Shown in pieces: positions 24,701-34,059 of a stretch of 64,000 bases of DNA. Position numbers and translations under genes: made by a program. Source of the stretch: Rhipidocladum racemiflorum (Eukaryota; Streptophyta; Magnoliopsida; Poales; Poaceae); the NCBI GenBank assembly GCA_036346355.1, contig CM070576.1, positions 57,769,712-57,833,711 of the forward strand, written 5' to 3'. The notes beneath the pieces are model-generated. The model worked only from the letters and a program-made list of their open reading frames with translations. It ran no database searches and was not told where the DNA came from. Numbering within the stretch: the stretch's first letter is position 1; the number at the start of each line of letters is the position of its first letter.

Positions 24701-24854
24701 AACTGACGTTGAGATGTATCCTCTCTTTTCAGGCATGTTTATCCGTAGTGTTGATCGTTTCAATGAACAGAGCGAGCATGGTTTTCCTGCAGTCGAGAGA
24801 TCAAACCTCAGGCCATTGCTTGATGAAAACGAAGAGGCACGGACATCTGATTAA
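15763..24854 (+). CDS. Spinster-type MFS transporter (probable sphingolipid or lysolipid transporter), 16 exons
   Basis: Exons: 15763-16049, 17218-17346, 17710-17811, 18037-18141, 18255-18330, 19387-19461, 19598-19700, 19837-19893, 20699-20774, 21023-21120, 21962-22038, 22321-22434, 23025-23144, 23508-23636, 23916-23994, 24733-24854. All introns are GT-AG and phases agree, giving 582 residues. Residues 1-95 are Pro/Ala/Glu-rich and probably cytosolic. The first membrane helix carries VMFCVINMLNYVDRGV, and VGVGEASFISLAAPF follows near residue 210; both are hallmarks of plant spinster homologues in the major facilitator superfamily. Further helices include FWGESILMLPFVILGFVV and IAYNFVIGAYSYWGPKAGQD; the loop between them is the long hydrophilic centre. 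The tail ERSNLRPLLDENEEARTSD is acidic. Plant spinster proteins are annotated as probable sphingolipid transporters by homology; the substrate here is inference. Introns 5, 8 and 15 contain MITEs. Confidence 0.9.
18426..18622. mobile_element. hAT-like MITE in intron 5 of the transporter gene
   Basis: Ends GGCCCTGTTTGGCAGAGCTC and CAGCTCTGCCAAACACTCC form inverted repeats of about 15 matching bases. AT-rich, no coding capacity. The CCCTGTTTGG end is common among grass hAT MITEs. A clean 8-bp target duplication could not be recognised. Confidence 0.65.
18663..19015. repeat. Tandem 58-bp repeat inside a repeat with TATATACTAGTTATATGCCC start
   Basis: Two near-identical units (18838-18896 and 18897-18955) each contain CGCTTCGTTTCTT followed by three AGGGCAATTAAG-like blocks; a partial third unit precedes them at 18808-18830. 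Upstream is a CG/CA/TA dinucleotide run (18663-18705). The left phrase ATATGCCCGTACGTTGCTAC and the right phrase TATATAGTAGAGATATATA are common bounds of a grass repeat that I cannot classify with certainty. Lies in intron 5. Confidence 0.55.
19988..20131. mobile_element. MITE, family B copy 1, in intron 8 of the transporter gene
   Basis: Inverted ends AGCGCTTCAATGCTCTCCCA and TGGGAGAGCATAGAAGCAC fold back on each other, and inner segments AAGTGCAATTTTTA / AAATTTGTGCAATTTT also pair. The same end sequence (GTGCTTCTATGCTCT) and the inner GTGCAA pair are found in the element at 28891-29034, so the two are one family. Confidence 0.65.
24280..24441. mobile_element. hAT hairpin MITE (162 bp) in intron 15 of the transporter gene
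   Basis: Begins TAGGGATGCAAATGGGCCGG and ends with its complement CCGGCCCATTTGCATCCCTA. Almost the whole element is one inverted repeat: inner arms GTTTGCACTAAAA and TTTTAGTGCAAAC also pair. The 8-bp sequence CCGCCAAT stands at 24272-24279 and again at 24442-24449, a perfect hAT-size target duplication. Transcription through the intron would produce a long RNA hairpin. Confidence 0.9.
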
Positions 24855-24878
24855 TCTGTGCAATTCATTAAATACGAT

Positions 24879-24900
24879 CTTCTCTCTCTCTCTCTCTCTC
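24879..24900. repeat. (TC)n microsatellite in the transporter 3-prime UTR
   Basis: A run of about ten CT units, 25 bases after the stop codon. Confidence 0.9.
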
Positions 24901-27800
24901 GCTTGGAGGTTAAATCTTGGCCGGATTCTCTCTCATGCCAGCAACATGTGAAATGTAAATTCGCATGTGCATTGGCTGTTCCTGTACAAATAGAGAAAAA
25001 AAGGATCCTTTGCTTCGTGATCTTCTTGACATTTGTGTACAGAGTACAGATACAGGCAACAGAGTATCAGAATTTCTTTTTATCAATGTAACACATTTAA
25101 TGTGTACTACCATGTAACTTGGTTGACTAGAATATTACAAAGCACAGTTTAGAAGCGTTTTTTTTTCTATGTAAATAATTGTTTGAAAATTATAAATTTG
25201 GTGCTGGTAGACTTCATGGTTTTTTCCCTGTCTTTTTTTGTTAAGTAGAAAGTATAGGATAATGTATGTTTTCTACTCTCCACTAGATGAAATTCTCGTA
25301 GATTTTAAATAGACAGTGATTTAAGAGGCTAGTTTGTACTAGCGGTAAGATCTTGGATTATCTATGTTGAGCTACAATAGCTCCTCTTTCCCATTTGGCG
25401 TATGGCTTGAATGGAGCATATCGAACACAAGTACACAGCAAATTTGTTGAGCCAACAAAGAAGACAAAAAAAATGCCAAAATGGCTCATGCATAGAATTC
25501 AACACCCAAGCCATGGTCCCGAACTCGCGATTTATTTCCATATGGTCCGTACATTTTGGTAGGTCACCGGAATAAAAACCAGTGTCAATTTTGCCGACTA
25601 GAGTGGCGTGTACCCTACACAACGGTTTTGCCCGGACACGACGCAGAAGTGCAGAACCCCCCAGGTGGTCCAGGGCCTGGGCTCCTGGCTGAGCGCTTGC
25701 GCAACTGAAACGAGTAGCGTCAGGCGAGCCCTCGATCCTCCCGATGATCCAGTTGTCCACTCCCGGCCCGGCTGCACAGTTCAGCTACAAGCGACATGTA
25801 TGTACAGCTGTGTGCATATCAACGACCACGGCTCTGCACTACTCAACTCGCTATTACTCTCTGCACTCTGGTACAGATTTGGTAGGGACTAGGACACTAT
25901 CTCTTCAATCTTCATGGGTGATCGCGAACAGTAACTGACCCATTTGCTGCATGCGTGTCCTGGCCTTTTTGTTTGAAAGTGACTTGTAAGTTGTAACAAT
26001 GGTCTCGTGCTGTGTAGGCTTGGCTTTTCGAGTGAAAATGACCTCCTATGTAGCTTGGTCGCCATCTAGGGCCGGTAAATAAAAAGCTCTTCAGTACTGG
26101 AATCAAAATTTCTTAGGTTACAGTAGGCGACGAGTTCAAGATTAAAATGAGTCTATTTCAAACAAAAAAAATGCTAATGGCGTTTGACTCGACAGTGACT
26201 CGTTAGTTCGAATTTGAAATAACCACATAATCGATAAGTAAAACGATTTTATATCGAATTATGTTAATTTCGAAAGAAGCTCGATAATAACTCATTAAGC
26301 TTATAGTCAGCCCTATTACCATCAAACGAAGTGTCAGCATCTATGCAAGTTTTTTTATGTGTATAAAATAGAAGCACACAAGTACACAACTCACGTAGCA
26401 CATGCACATATGCGTACGTATGTTTTACACATACTAAAAATGTGATCGAAGAATATAATCTTTGAAGCGCAGGAATATGTTGTCCTATATAACACGCACG
26501 CGTATGCATATCAATTTTAGTTATTCTAATGAGAAGCACTGCTCTAGATCCAACCCAGGCCGGGCTACGCAAGTTTGTTCTTGTTTTTTGCATACGAATT
26601 TACCGAATTTATGCATGAGAAAAATCAGCTATCTGTGCTTGCACTGCCTGTGCCTGGTTTGTAAAGAGGCGGCATCGCTTCTCTCCTGCCCGTTTCTGAA
26701 CTATCAGATTCGGCCCGGGTGCCGACTGCCGAGCCTTCTATATTAGTGAACGTCAGATCTCCTGACCGAACTTAAAATAGAAAAACGAAAATAGAAAGAA
26801 AATCTGCTAGCGTTGAGTTGATTCTTAGGCCCTGTTTGGTACGGTTCTAGATTCTAGTAGAAATTAGTAGAAACGGGGTTGAGGACGATTCAGCCCCGGT
26901 GTGGAAAAGAAGAAACATTCCGAGTTTTAGCCTATTTGACCAGGTTTCTCCCAGATTCTAGTAGAACCAGTTCGGTTCCAAGTTATCAAACGGAGGCTTA
27001 AACTGACGCCAATGGTAAGCCGTAAGCAGCACGAGAAAAACTTCAAAGCTTGGAGGTTCTTCTCTGCAGTTCATTAATTAATCTGTCGCCGGCTATGGCT
27101 TATAGTCTTGTATCCCTGACGACATAGTTGAAAGTACGATGAATTCACATGCTATGCTCACCAGCTAGGTTTCCCATTGGTAAAAGAGCTACAGGCTCCA
27201 GCGAAGTGAGAGCTACCAAATGCGGACCAAGCTCCCCATGTGCCCTGCCCGTATACAGTGCACAATGCTGCACTGCACTACACTACTGCTACAGAGCTCC
27301 ATGCCTGTCCCTGCAATGCTCCTGTGTAGAGTCTAGACCCTCGAGCGAAGTGCTAAAGTTCAGGCACCTGCATCTATTTACTTCCCAGTGATTGCATAAT
27401 GAAAGGCTGAATCGACATATCAAATATGAATTATTCATAATTAATGCAGATAGTATATCCCAAAACAATTAAAGAGAGTTCAAGTTTCCTCTCTTTTCAT
27501 CGGAAAAAATCCATCACATTGTTCTTAATTCAAAACAAATCAGAGGGTCTTCCTTTAAACAAACAAACAAACAAACCAGGAGGCAGAGATGCTTTGTGCC
27601 CTTCTGAAAAGTCAAAACTGGTTTGTAAAAATTACTTAAGAGTTTTTAGGTACCAAAATATATATTAACCTAGTGCTAAGAGGTATCAAAAGTTTAAATG
27701 GTGGAGGTACTAAAAAGTATAAGAGCAATTTGGTGTTACCTTGTTATACAAATAGTAAAAACTCTGAGATTACTAACGTGTTGCTTGTGTGACTAAAATC
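24901..27800. other. Intergenic DNA between transporter and TCP genes
   Basis: The first few hundred bases include the transporter 3-prime UTR. The rest is AT-rich with no supported gene. Identified repeats are the hAT-like MITE at 26826-27000 and a short AAAC tetranucleotide run at 27557-27576. Open frames near 25362-25892 and 26264-26746 have no recognisable protein signature. Confidence 0.45.
26826..27000. mobile_element. hAT-like MITE, family A copy 2
   Basis: Left end TAGGCCCTGTTTGGTACGG and right end ATCAAACGGAGGCTTA are imperfect inverted repeats. The interior matches 14213-14455 (see blocks there). 175 bp, non-coding. Confidence 0.65.
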
Positions 27801-27838
27801 ACATGCACAAAAAAATGCCCATAAATCTCAAACCCCTC

Positions 27839-27845
27839 TATAAAT
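27839..27845 (+). promoter_or_regulatory. TATA box of the TCP gene
   Basis: CCTCTATAAATCTACC lies 77 bases before the start codon, at a usual distance for a short plant leader. Confidence 0.65.
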
Positions 27846-27915
27846 CTACCCGAATATCCCCATCACCACCCCAGATATCTCTATCTGTTCACCACCCGCA
27901 CGAAAGCCATTGGCC

Positions 27916-28506
27916 ATGGCCTCTCGCGACGCCGCCACCTTCCAGCTCTACCGGCCCATGGCAATGCCGATGCCTACGCCACTGCCCCAGTTAATGACAA
28001 TGCCGTTCACGGCCGCACCTGCAAACGCCGTAGTGCCGGCGCCAAAAAAGGCTGGCGCGCGGGCGGCGCAGGGCGGCAAGGACAGGCACAGCAAGGTGAA
28101 CGGGCGCGGGCGTCGCGTGCGCATGCCGATCGTGTGCGCGGCGCGCGTGTTCCAGCTCACCCGCGAGTTGGGGCTCAAGTCCGACGGCCAGACCATCGAG
28201 TGGCTGCTCCGCCAGACCGAACCCTCCATCCTCGCCGCCACGGGTTCCGGCACCACCCCCGCCGTCTACTCCTGCTCCTCCGCCCCGTCCACCGCCATGG
28301 CCTCCCCCCTCCTCGGCAAGCGCCCGCGCCAGGACCACGAGGCGCCGTCGTTCTGGGAGGCGCTGCAGCCGGCGCGCCCCGTGGCGTGGGGCCTCTCGCC
28401 GTCGCAGGAGGCGCAGACGTACGCTTCGGTGCCGCAGGGCCACCACCTCAACCTGCTCTCCGCTCTCTCCGGCGCCGCGAGGCGACCGGAGGAGGAGTCC
28501 CGGTGA
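27916..28506 (+). CDS. Class I TCP transcription factor (PCF type)
   Basis: Intronless, 196 residues from the ATG in GGCCATGGCC; the reading frame stays open a few codons upstream but has no earlier ATG. The TCP domain (about residues 54-107) has the short class I basic region [17 protein letters not shown], then helix [14 protein letters not shown], a loop LKSDGQ and helix [15 protein letters not shown]. Class I proteins bind GTGGGNCC-like sites as dimers. Cys74 corresponds to the conserved domain cysteine known to make some class I TCPs redox-sensitive. The N-terminus is Met/Pro-rich and the C-terminus Ser/Ala-rich; no R domain or miR319 site is expected in this class. Size and sequence resemble the Arabidopsis TCP7/TCP11/TCP21 group; which is orthologous I cannot decide. 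Nuclear protein. Confidence 0.93.
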   Translation: MASRDAATFQLYRPMAMPMPTPLPQLMTMPFTAAPANAVVPAPKKAGARAAQGGKDRHSKVNGRGRRVRMPIVCAARVFQLTRELGLKSDGQTIEWLLRQTEPSILAATGSGTTPAVYSCSSAPSTAMASPLLGKRPRQDHEAPSFWEALQPARPVAWGLSPSQEAQTYASVPQGHHLNLLSALSGAARRPEEESR

Positions 28507-30290
28507 CCACCGCAGCTTTTGTACGTGATTGCATGCGCTGACGCGTGGGTGTAGTGCGCGTGGTTAATTCTTGCAGGAGCCAGGTGTTCTTGCTGTTGTG
28601 TGGCTTGCCGTACTTCTCATTTCCATTAATCCGTGCTTCTTTGCGTGCAATGTGTGTGCGTGTGTGTGTGTTGTTTTGCGTGATTTTCGGTTGGAGAATA
28701 ACCAAGAATTAATGCGATCAGAGGTAGCATTTGTACTAGCCCTTAGATTTTACTCCATTAGTAGGGTTTGTGCTTGTCCTTGTTACTGTGTGTGCCACTC
28801 CCATGGTTCTGTGCTTCTGTGATGTGGCGACGGTGCTTGGCTGTTGGCACTACGGCAACTGATCGAACACAATGCTGATGTGTTATATATGAGAGGTGCT
28901 TCTATGCTCTTCCTCCTAATACAAGTTGCACAAATCTTGAAGCAAACGAAGGGGTAAGTAATCCTCATCTAACCTTCATTCATGCATTAATATTTGTGCA
29001 ACTTTAAAAAGGAAGAGCATAAAAGCACCTCTCGTTATATATTCTTGTACGTCTCGCTTGTTTTTCCATTATAAATTTATCTACAAGATCACATTGTTGG
29101 TCGCTCGTGGGCCTGTAAGCACAATTTGCGCTCGTGATGCATTGCAGTTCAAAGAAATTAAAGGCAGGTTGAGATTGGCGGCTTCTGTGGTAACTAAGGT
29201 TAACAGTATCGATGAAAATCAGTTGATTTTCACAATTTTCTATCGTGCCGATCTGCTCGAGAAACGGAACTGATTAATAAATCGATCCAATTTAAATTTA
29301 AATTAAATTTTTTTAAAAAAAATTATCCAAAAGTGTGCTGATATTTCTAATATTATTTTTGGGGTCTTTACATAAAATTTTTAGTATTTTTTTTGCATTT
29401 TTTCTAATCTTCCTTAATTTTTTTAATTTCCGTTAAGTGTATCGATTTTTCGATAAAAACCGAATTATTTCACGGCCATTTGACCGGCCGAGTAAAAAAA
29501 AATTGGCTTTAAATTCCATTCAATTTCTATTCATTTTTAACGAAAATCTCTACCTAGACGATTTCCGGTACCAGTCCGGCAATATAAATGCTGATGATAA
29601 CGGTCAAAACAATGACGAAGCATCCCATCGCGAACCATTTCATGGCAGATTACACTTTCGTGCAAGCCAATGATAACGTCGGGGCTACCTTCCTTTGCTT
29701 TACAAGCCAACATGCTATTTAGTCGAAGCCAACGAACAAGATATCCACGTTCCACGTGCTAGTATAAAAAAGAGCTCTTTCTCTAAACGTGAATTGCTTT
29801 ATTTCTGCACCGGGGCAAAAGCTGCATGCGGCGCCTGCTCTGCTACGGCCTCCGCGACCATGCCCCTGAACGGTGCAGGCTGTTTCTCTGGGCATGATTC
29901 GTGTCAAGCTGTAGGGCATTTGGGATGGGGAGAGCCGGAGAGGTGCCCGATCTTACGATGCCCATGCTTGCATATTTCTGCATGCACATCGATGGTTTAA
30001 TTTGTGTTTGCAAAATACGCAGATTTCTTGAACTGCTCGTACGTACCACCAGCACATTACACATTACCGCAAAACAGCATGCGATGTTGGCAGTTTGGCA
30101 CAACTTTTTTTGGCGACTGGAGAGAGAGAGAGAGAGAGATGCTATGTGATGGGATCATGGGAGGGAGAAAGAAGCCACTGTTGGAACCGATCTCTGGCTG
30201 GCTGGCTGTCTGCCCATGACATCCGGCCGGTTGGTGGGCCTGGCCCTGGTGGCAGCAGCTGCATCCTCTGTTCCGAGGCCTCCGGAGTAA
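28507..30290. other. TCP 3-prime flank and intergenic DNA
   Basis: Contains a short (TG)n run near 28650-28675, the MITE at 28891-29034 and a (GA)n run at 30119-30139. Open frames at 29437-29673 and 29695-30000 have no recognisable domain. No gene supported. Confidence 0.45.
28891..29034. mobile_element. MITE, family B copy 2
   Basis: Inverted ends GAGAGGTGCTTCTATGCTCT and AGAGCATAAAAGCACCTCTC, with an inner pair AAGTTGCACAAAT / ATTTGTGCAACTT. TTATATAT stands on both sides (28883-28890 and 29035-29042), an apparent 8-bp target duplication, though in AT-rich DNA. Same family as the copy in transporter intron 8. Confidence 0.75.
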
Positions 30291-30439
30291 GGATCAAAAT
30301 TCTCGTGGATTTTGGATCGCTGGAATTTTATAATTCCTACTAAATTTTTAAAAAAAATTCAAAGTACTACGGTACCCTAAAAATCTCAAAGAGATCTCGG
30401 AAAATTTGATCAAAATTTAAACAGATTTTGACTGGATTG

Positions 30440-32430
30440 GATTCTTCACGTCGTTTCCCGTGTGAAACAGTGGTAGATCGTCTAGTTAGCCTATGAACAT
30501 TAATTCTCGTGGCTATAAATTAAGTAACTCGGTTGTCAGAATTTTTTAAAAAATTTCAAGCTTGATCATTATCTAAAATTTTTATAGAAGCATTAGTGAT
30601 GTATCATGACCATCTACAAAAATTTTCAAAAGTTCTAACGTGGTTCGCACCATTTCCCATTTGGTTGAAATTTGCCGGTTAGCCTTTTTATCAGGACAGT
30701 AGCACTGTTTGAATTTTTAAAAATTCCTTAGGCTTATCATCATCTGAAATTTTTATGGAAACATTAGTGATATGTTATTACCATCCACAAAAAAATTTCA
30801 AAATATTTTGATGACTTTGGACCAATTTTTGTTTGGTTAAAAATCACCGAGATCTCGAAAATCTCGGTAAAAAAGGAACTGTATTTGAATTTTGATTTTT
30901 GGATTTCATCCAAAATAATGAGATCTCAGTAAAATTTCAGATTTCAGAATTTCAGAGTTGTGAACTGAAAACAAAATTTGAAACCTTGCTCCAGAGTGGA
31001 TAAGTGGATTTAGCGATGGACGCGGGTAGTACTTGGTTCTAGATGACATTTCAGCCATGTGTAAGTAACCGAGAGCATCTTTGCTTTCATGCACTGTGCC
31101 GTCGCCTGGTGCATGGGCTTTGCTGCCAGACGTGTCGATAGGGGCATGGTTCAAAATCCCGGCAAAAAATTTGAAATCTTGGTCGAGATTTTGGATTTTG
31201 AACCCTTTCAAATCCTAAATCTCAGTCGGATAAAAACATAAAAAAATTCAAAATGCTACAATAACCATGCAAAATCTCAGTGAAGCCCGAAATCTTGGTC
31301 ATTTTGACTGGATTTCATTTTTTATGAGCGGGATTTGATTGGGTTTGGGGTCAAGACCATCGACAAAAAATTTCAAAAAATTTTGACGTGTTTTTGACCA
31401 TTTTTCAAAAGATCAAAAGTTAATCGAGATCTCGGTAATTTTGACAATAATATAAGTTGCATTTTGTGGGATTGAGAAACATGAAAGCTCAAAAGGAAGT
31501 TGTGATCGATATACATTCTTGTTGAAGATCTTGATTTCTGATATTCGTGTAGCTTTTAGGAGGATGGAAACAAGATGAAAGACCTTCCACTGAACTATAC
31601 AGTGACCTGAAAAAGAACCAAGCAAGCTAGCACCAAATAAACTTTCAGTATGGAAATAGGACAAAAGTCATCCTCAGTAAACTATCTACCAAAAAATTAC
31701 CAAATTGGTGAACTATACAGTGATGCGATGGGTAAAGAAAAGTAAGCCAGCACCAAATAAGTCGTATTTAAGAGTTTTTTTACCGGATAGCAATTATTTT
31801 GAACCGAATTTGGTATGAAATTTTTTTTGAGCATTGCAATGATTTGTATGAGGCATGCACGCAAAACAAATGAAAAAAAAAGAGATAAAAATTGTGGTGG
31901 CAGTGGGATTCAAATCCACGCCCCAGGCAACCATCGAAGTTTTAGCTGATGGCATAGACGGACTCAACCAAACTGAAACTCATGTCCTGAGCTATTAGTG
32001 GCAACTTTTGTAGCTTGGGCCTTATTTTCAGACCAAGGAATAAAAGCACTATGTGTGTTTTGCCTGATAATGGAGGGATTAGGGAAGCATGATCTTATGA
32101 GTGATTGTTAGACTCATCTGTTACATTATTATATGTATTCCATGTATTATGAAGAATCTATATAACACCCTGAATTGTGACATGGGTTTTTTATCACGAC
32201 ATTAGCACTATCACAATTTTTTGAAAATTCCTCAGGCTTTATTATCATCTCAAAATTTTATGAAAACATTAGTAATACATCAGAATCATTCACAAAAAAA
32301 TCAAAAAAAAAATCTGACTTGTTTTCGATCATTTTTTTGGTTAGTACAAGTTGATCAAGATCTCGATAATTTTAATTGAAATTTCGGTATTTTTGACCGA
32401 AAATCCTGGTTGAAAAAAACCCGGATTGTT
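30440..32430. repeat. Repeat region with a 171-bp periodic unit and GAGATCTCGG words
   Basis: The block AAATTTTTATGGAAACATTA with following CCATCCACAAAAA and preceding TCAGGACAGTAGCAC occurs near 30575, 30745 and 32250, and the part from GACCATCGACAAAAA on is found again near 31350. The first two copies are in tandem with a 171-bp period. Between them the words GAGATCTCGG and AAATCTCGGTAA recur. No coding region. This is probably debris of one or more retrotransposons. Confidence 0.55.
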
Positions 32431-32789
32431 GTAGCGAACCTTGCTGTGAAGCGGTGAAACTCGCGATTTAAAACCTTGCGAATTATGAAGCTTCACCACA
32501 GGGGGAACAAATCTTGTCTTCAGATGACAACCGCTGTCTATCTGACAGCTCGCTCTTGTTGACGCTGATAGTAGCGACTTGGTAAGGGAGAAGATGTATG
32601 ATCGGTCATACTACTGACATTCTTTGCCTCTCGTTGCTGGTGCAGAGTGCGGAGCTATTCTGGTAGAGCTTTAGCCTGGGTCTAATTGTTTTGGATGTAG
32701 TACAATGCAGTACTTTACACTTTACAGTGTGATAAGAGCCAAGAAACGAGGAAGAAGAAAGCGACCGAAGGTTAAAGGAAAAAAAAGTT

Positions 32790-32862
32790 GCCTCATGCTG
32801 GATTAAACTACAGACCTTCAGTCTAAAGACCGACGCTCGCTCTACCACTGAGCTATAGGGGC
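32790..32862 (-). pseudogene. tRNA-like sequence (degenerate tRNA, closest to tRNA-Thr)
   Basis: On the minus strand it reads GCCCCTATAGCTCAGTGGTA then GAGC, a good acceptor and D-arm. The anticodon stem TCGGT/ACTGA pairs, but its loop CTTTAG has six bases rather than seven. The T-arm GTAGTTTAATCC is recognisable with a mismatch, and the 3-prime acceptor strand TGAGGC pairs poorly. It therefore appears to be a decayed tRNA with single-base losses. Anticodon cannot be assigned. Confidence 0.5.
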
Positions 32863-33309
32863 TAAGTTACATTTTGTCATCTTTAGACTTATCACAAAGG
32901 ATGTACATTGTTTTTCCTTCCGACGTTAGTATGTCACCTATTAATGGCTGCGGCTCCCATGATCAAGCAAGAACACAATATGACAAATGGCACCTCGTAC
33001 CGTCGTACGTACTGCAGGAGGCTGGTAGATGTATTTTCAACTGATGCCGTGGAGGATTGCAAGTTTGCAACAGACTTCGGTAGTTCAGGCGTCGGTGGCG
33101 GACGAAGCAAAGTGCCCACCGCATCATCTCCGAGCCTACGAGACGTTGGCGGATGAGCACGAGCAGAGCACGTGGCGGGAGGATTTGGTTTGTTCCTATA
33201 TCGCTGTCGCTAAAACATCGAGCAAAAGAGGCGAGCAAACACGGAGGCCAAAGGCGGCAAACACGGGCCAACGGGAGAGGCGGTCGCGGCGAAAGGTGGC
33301 GGGCGGCGG

Positions 33310-33530
33310 ATGTTGTTCTTATATCGCGAAAACATCGCTAAGTCGCTAAACAAACGCTAAGTAGCATGGAGATTTGTTCCAATATCGCGAAAACAACGCT
33401 AAGTCGCTAAACTAACGCTAAGTCGCTTAATTAGAAAACAACGCTAATCGCTAAATTTTTGCTAAGTCACTAAGTCGCTAAACATGACAATACTACTCGC
33501 TAAATCTCTAAATCACTAATTAATCAATCT
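33310..33530. repeat. CGCTAAGTCGCTAAA-type short repeats
   Basis: The words CGCTAAGTCGCTAAAC, ATATCGCGAAAAC and ACGCTAA recur about ten times over 220 bp in an irregular array. Function unknown; probably part of a transposon. Confidence 0.6.
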
Positions 33531-33587
33531 AGTCACTAAGTTAAATGAAACATACAAGAAAGAAAAAAAAATTTACCGCAGACGATC

Positions 33588-33731
33588 TTCTTCTTCCTCC
33601 TCTCCTCTCCTTCCTCCCTCTTCTCCCTCTCCTTCCTCCCTCTCCTCCTCTTTCTCTTCTTCCTCTCCCTCTCTTTCTTTTCTCTTCTTCTTCTCCCTCT
33701 CCCTCTCTCTTTTCTCTCGCTCTCCTCTCTG
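33588..33731 (+). repeat. Long polypyrimidine (C/T) tract
   Basis: About 140 bases that are nearly all C or T on the plus strand, made of CTT, CTC and CCT blocks, with only isolated interruptions (one G near 33719). Such tracts can adopt triplex (H-DNA) structure. It ends just upstream of the palindrome array. Confidence 0.9.
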
Positions 33732-33779
33732 CGGCGTGGAAATGGCGAGATCGGGCTCACTGGCCAGACGGGTATGGGC

Positions 33780-33955
33780 CTGTCGCCATTCCATTTGGCG
33801 ACAGCGCCTGCGAATTAGGTATTAAATCTGTCGCCAAATGGAATGGCGACGGAGGGGAAATTCTATTTTACTGTCGCCATTTGAATTGGCGACAGGATCT
33901 TCTGTCGCCAATTCAAATGGCGACAGGACCCTGTCGCCAATTCAAATGGACACAG
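33780..33955. repeat. Array of five 25-bp palindromic units CTGTCGCC-N9-GGCGACAG
   Basis: Units at 33780-33804, 33828-33852, 33871-33895, 33902-33926 and 33931-33955. Each begins CTGTCGCC and ends GGCGACAG (with one or two changes in units 2 and 5). The nine central bases are ATTCCATTT, AAATGGAAT, ATTTGAATT, AATTCAAAT and AATTCAAAT, so units 1/2 and 3/4 are reverse complements of each other. Each unit can fold, and adjacent units can also pair. Confidence 0.9.
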
Positions 33956-34059
33956 GGGGTAGTTTTGCTATTTTCTTTTTCGGCATATTATTTCTGTAAA
34001 TTTTGATTAAAATAATATTATTTAAAAAAAATTCGGAACAAATCAAACAAGATTTTTTG

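Noticed and set aside
31890..31930. T-arm-like sequence GTGGGATTCAAATCCACG
   Set aside because: No matching D-arm, anticodon arm or acceptor at suitable distances on either strand.
33573..33794. Lys/Glu/Arg-rich open frames over the polypyrimidine tract
   Set aside because: Translation of a simple C/T or G/A tract gives such sequence in any frame; no evidence for a gene.
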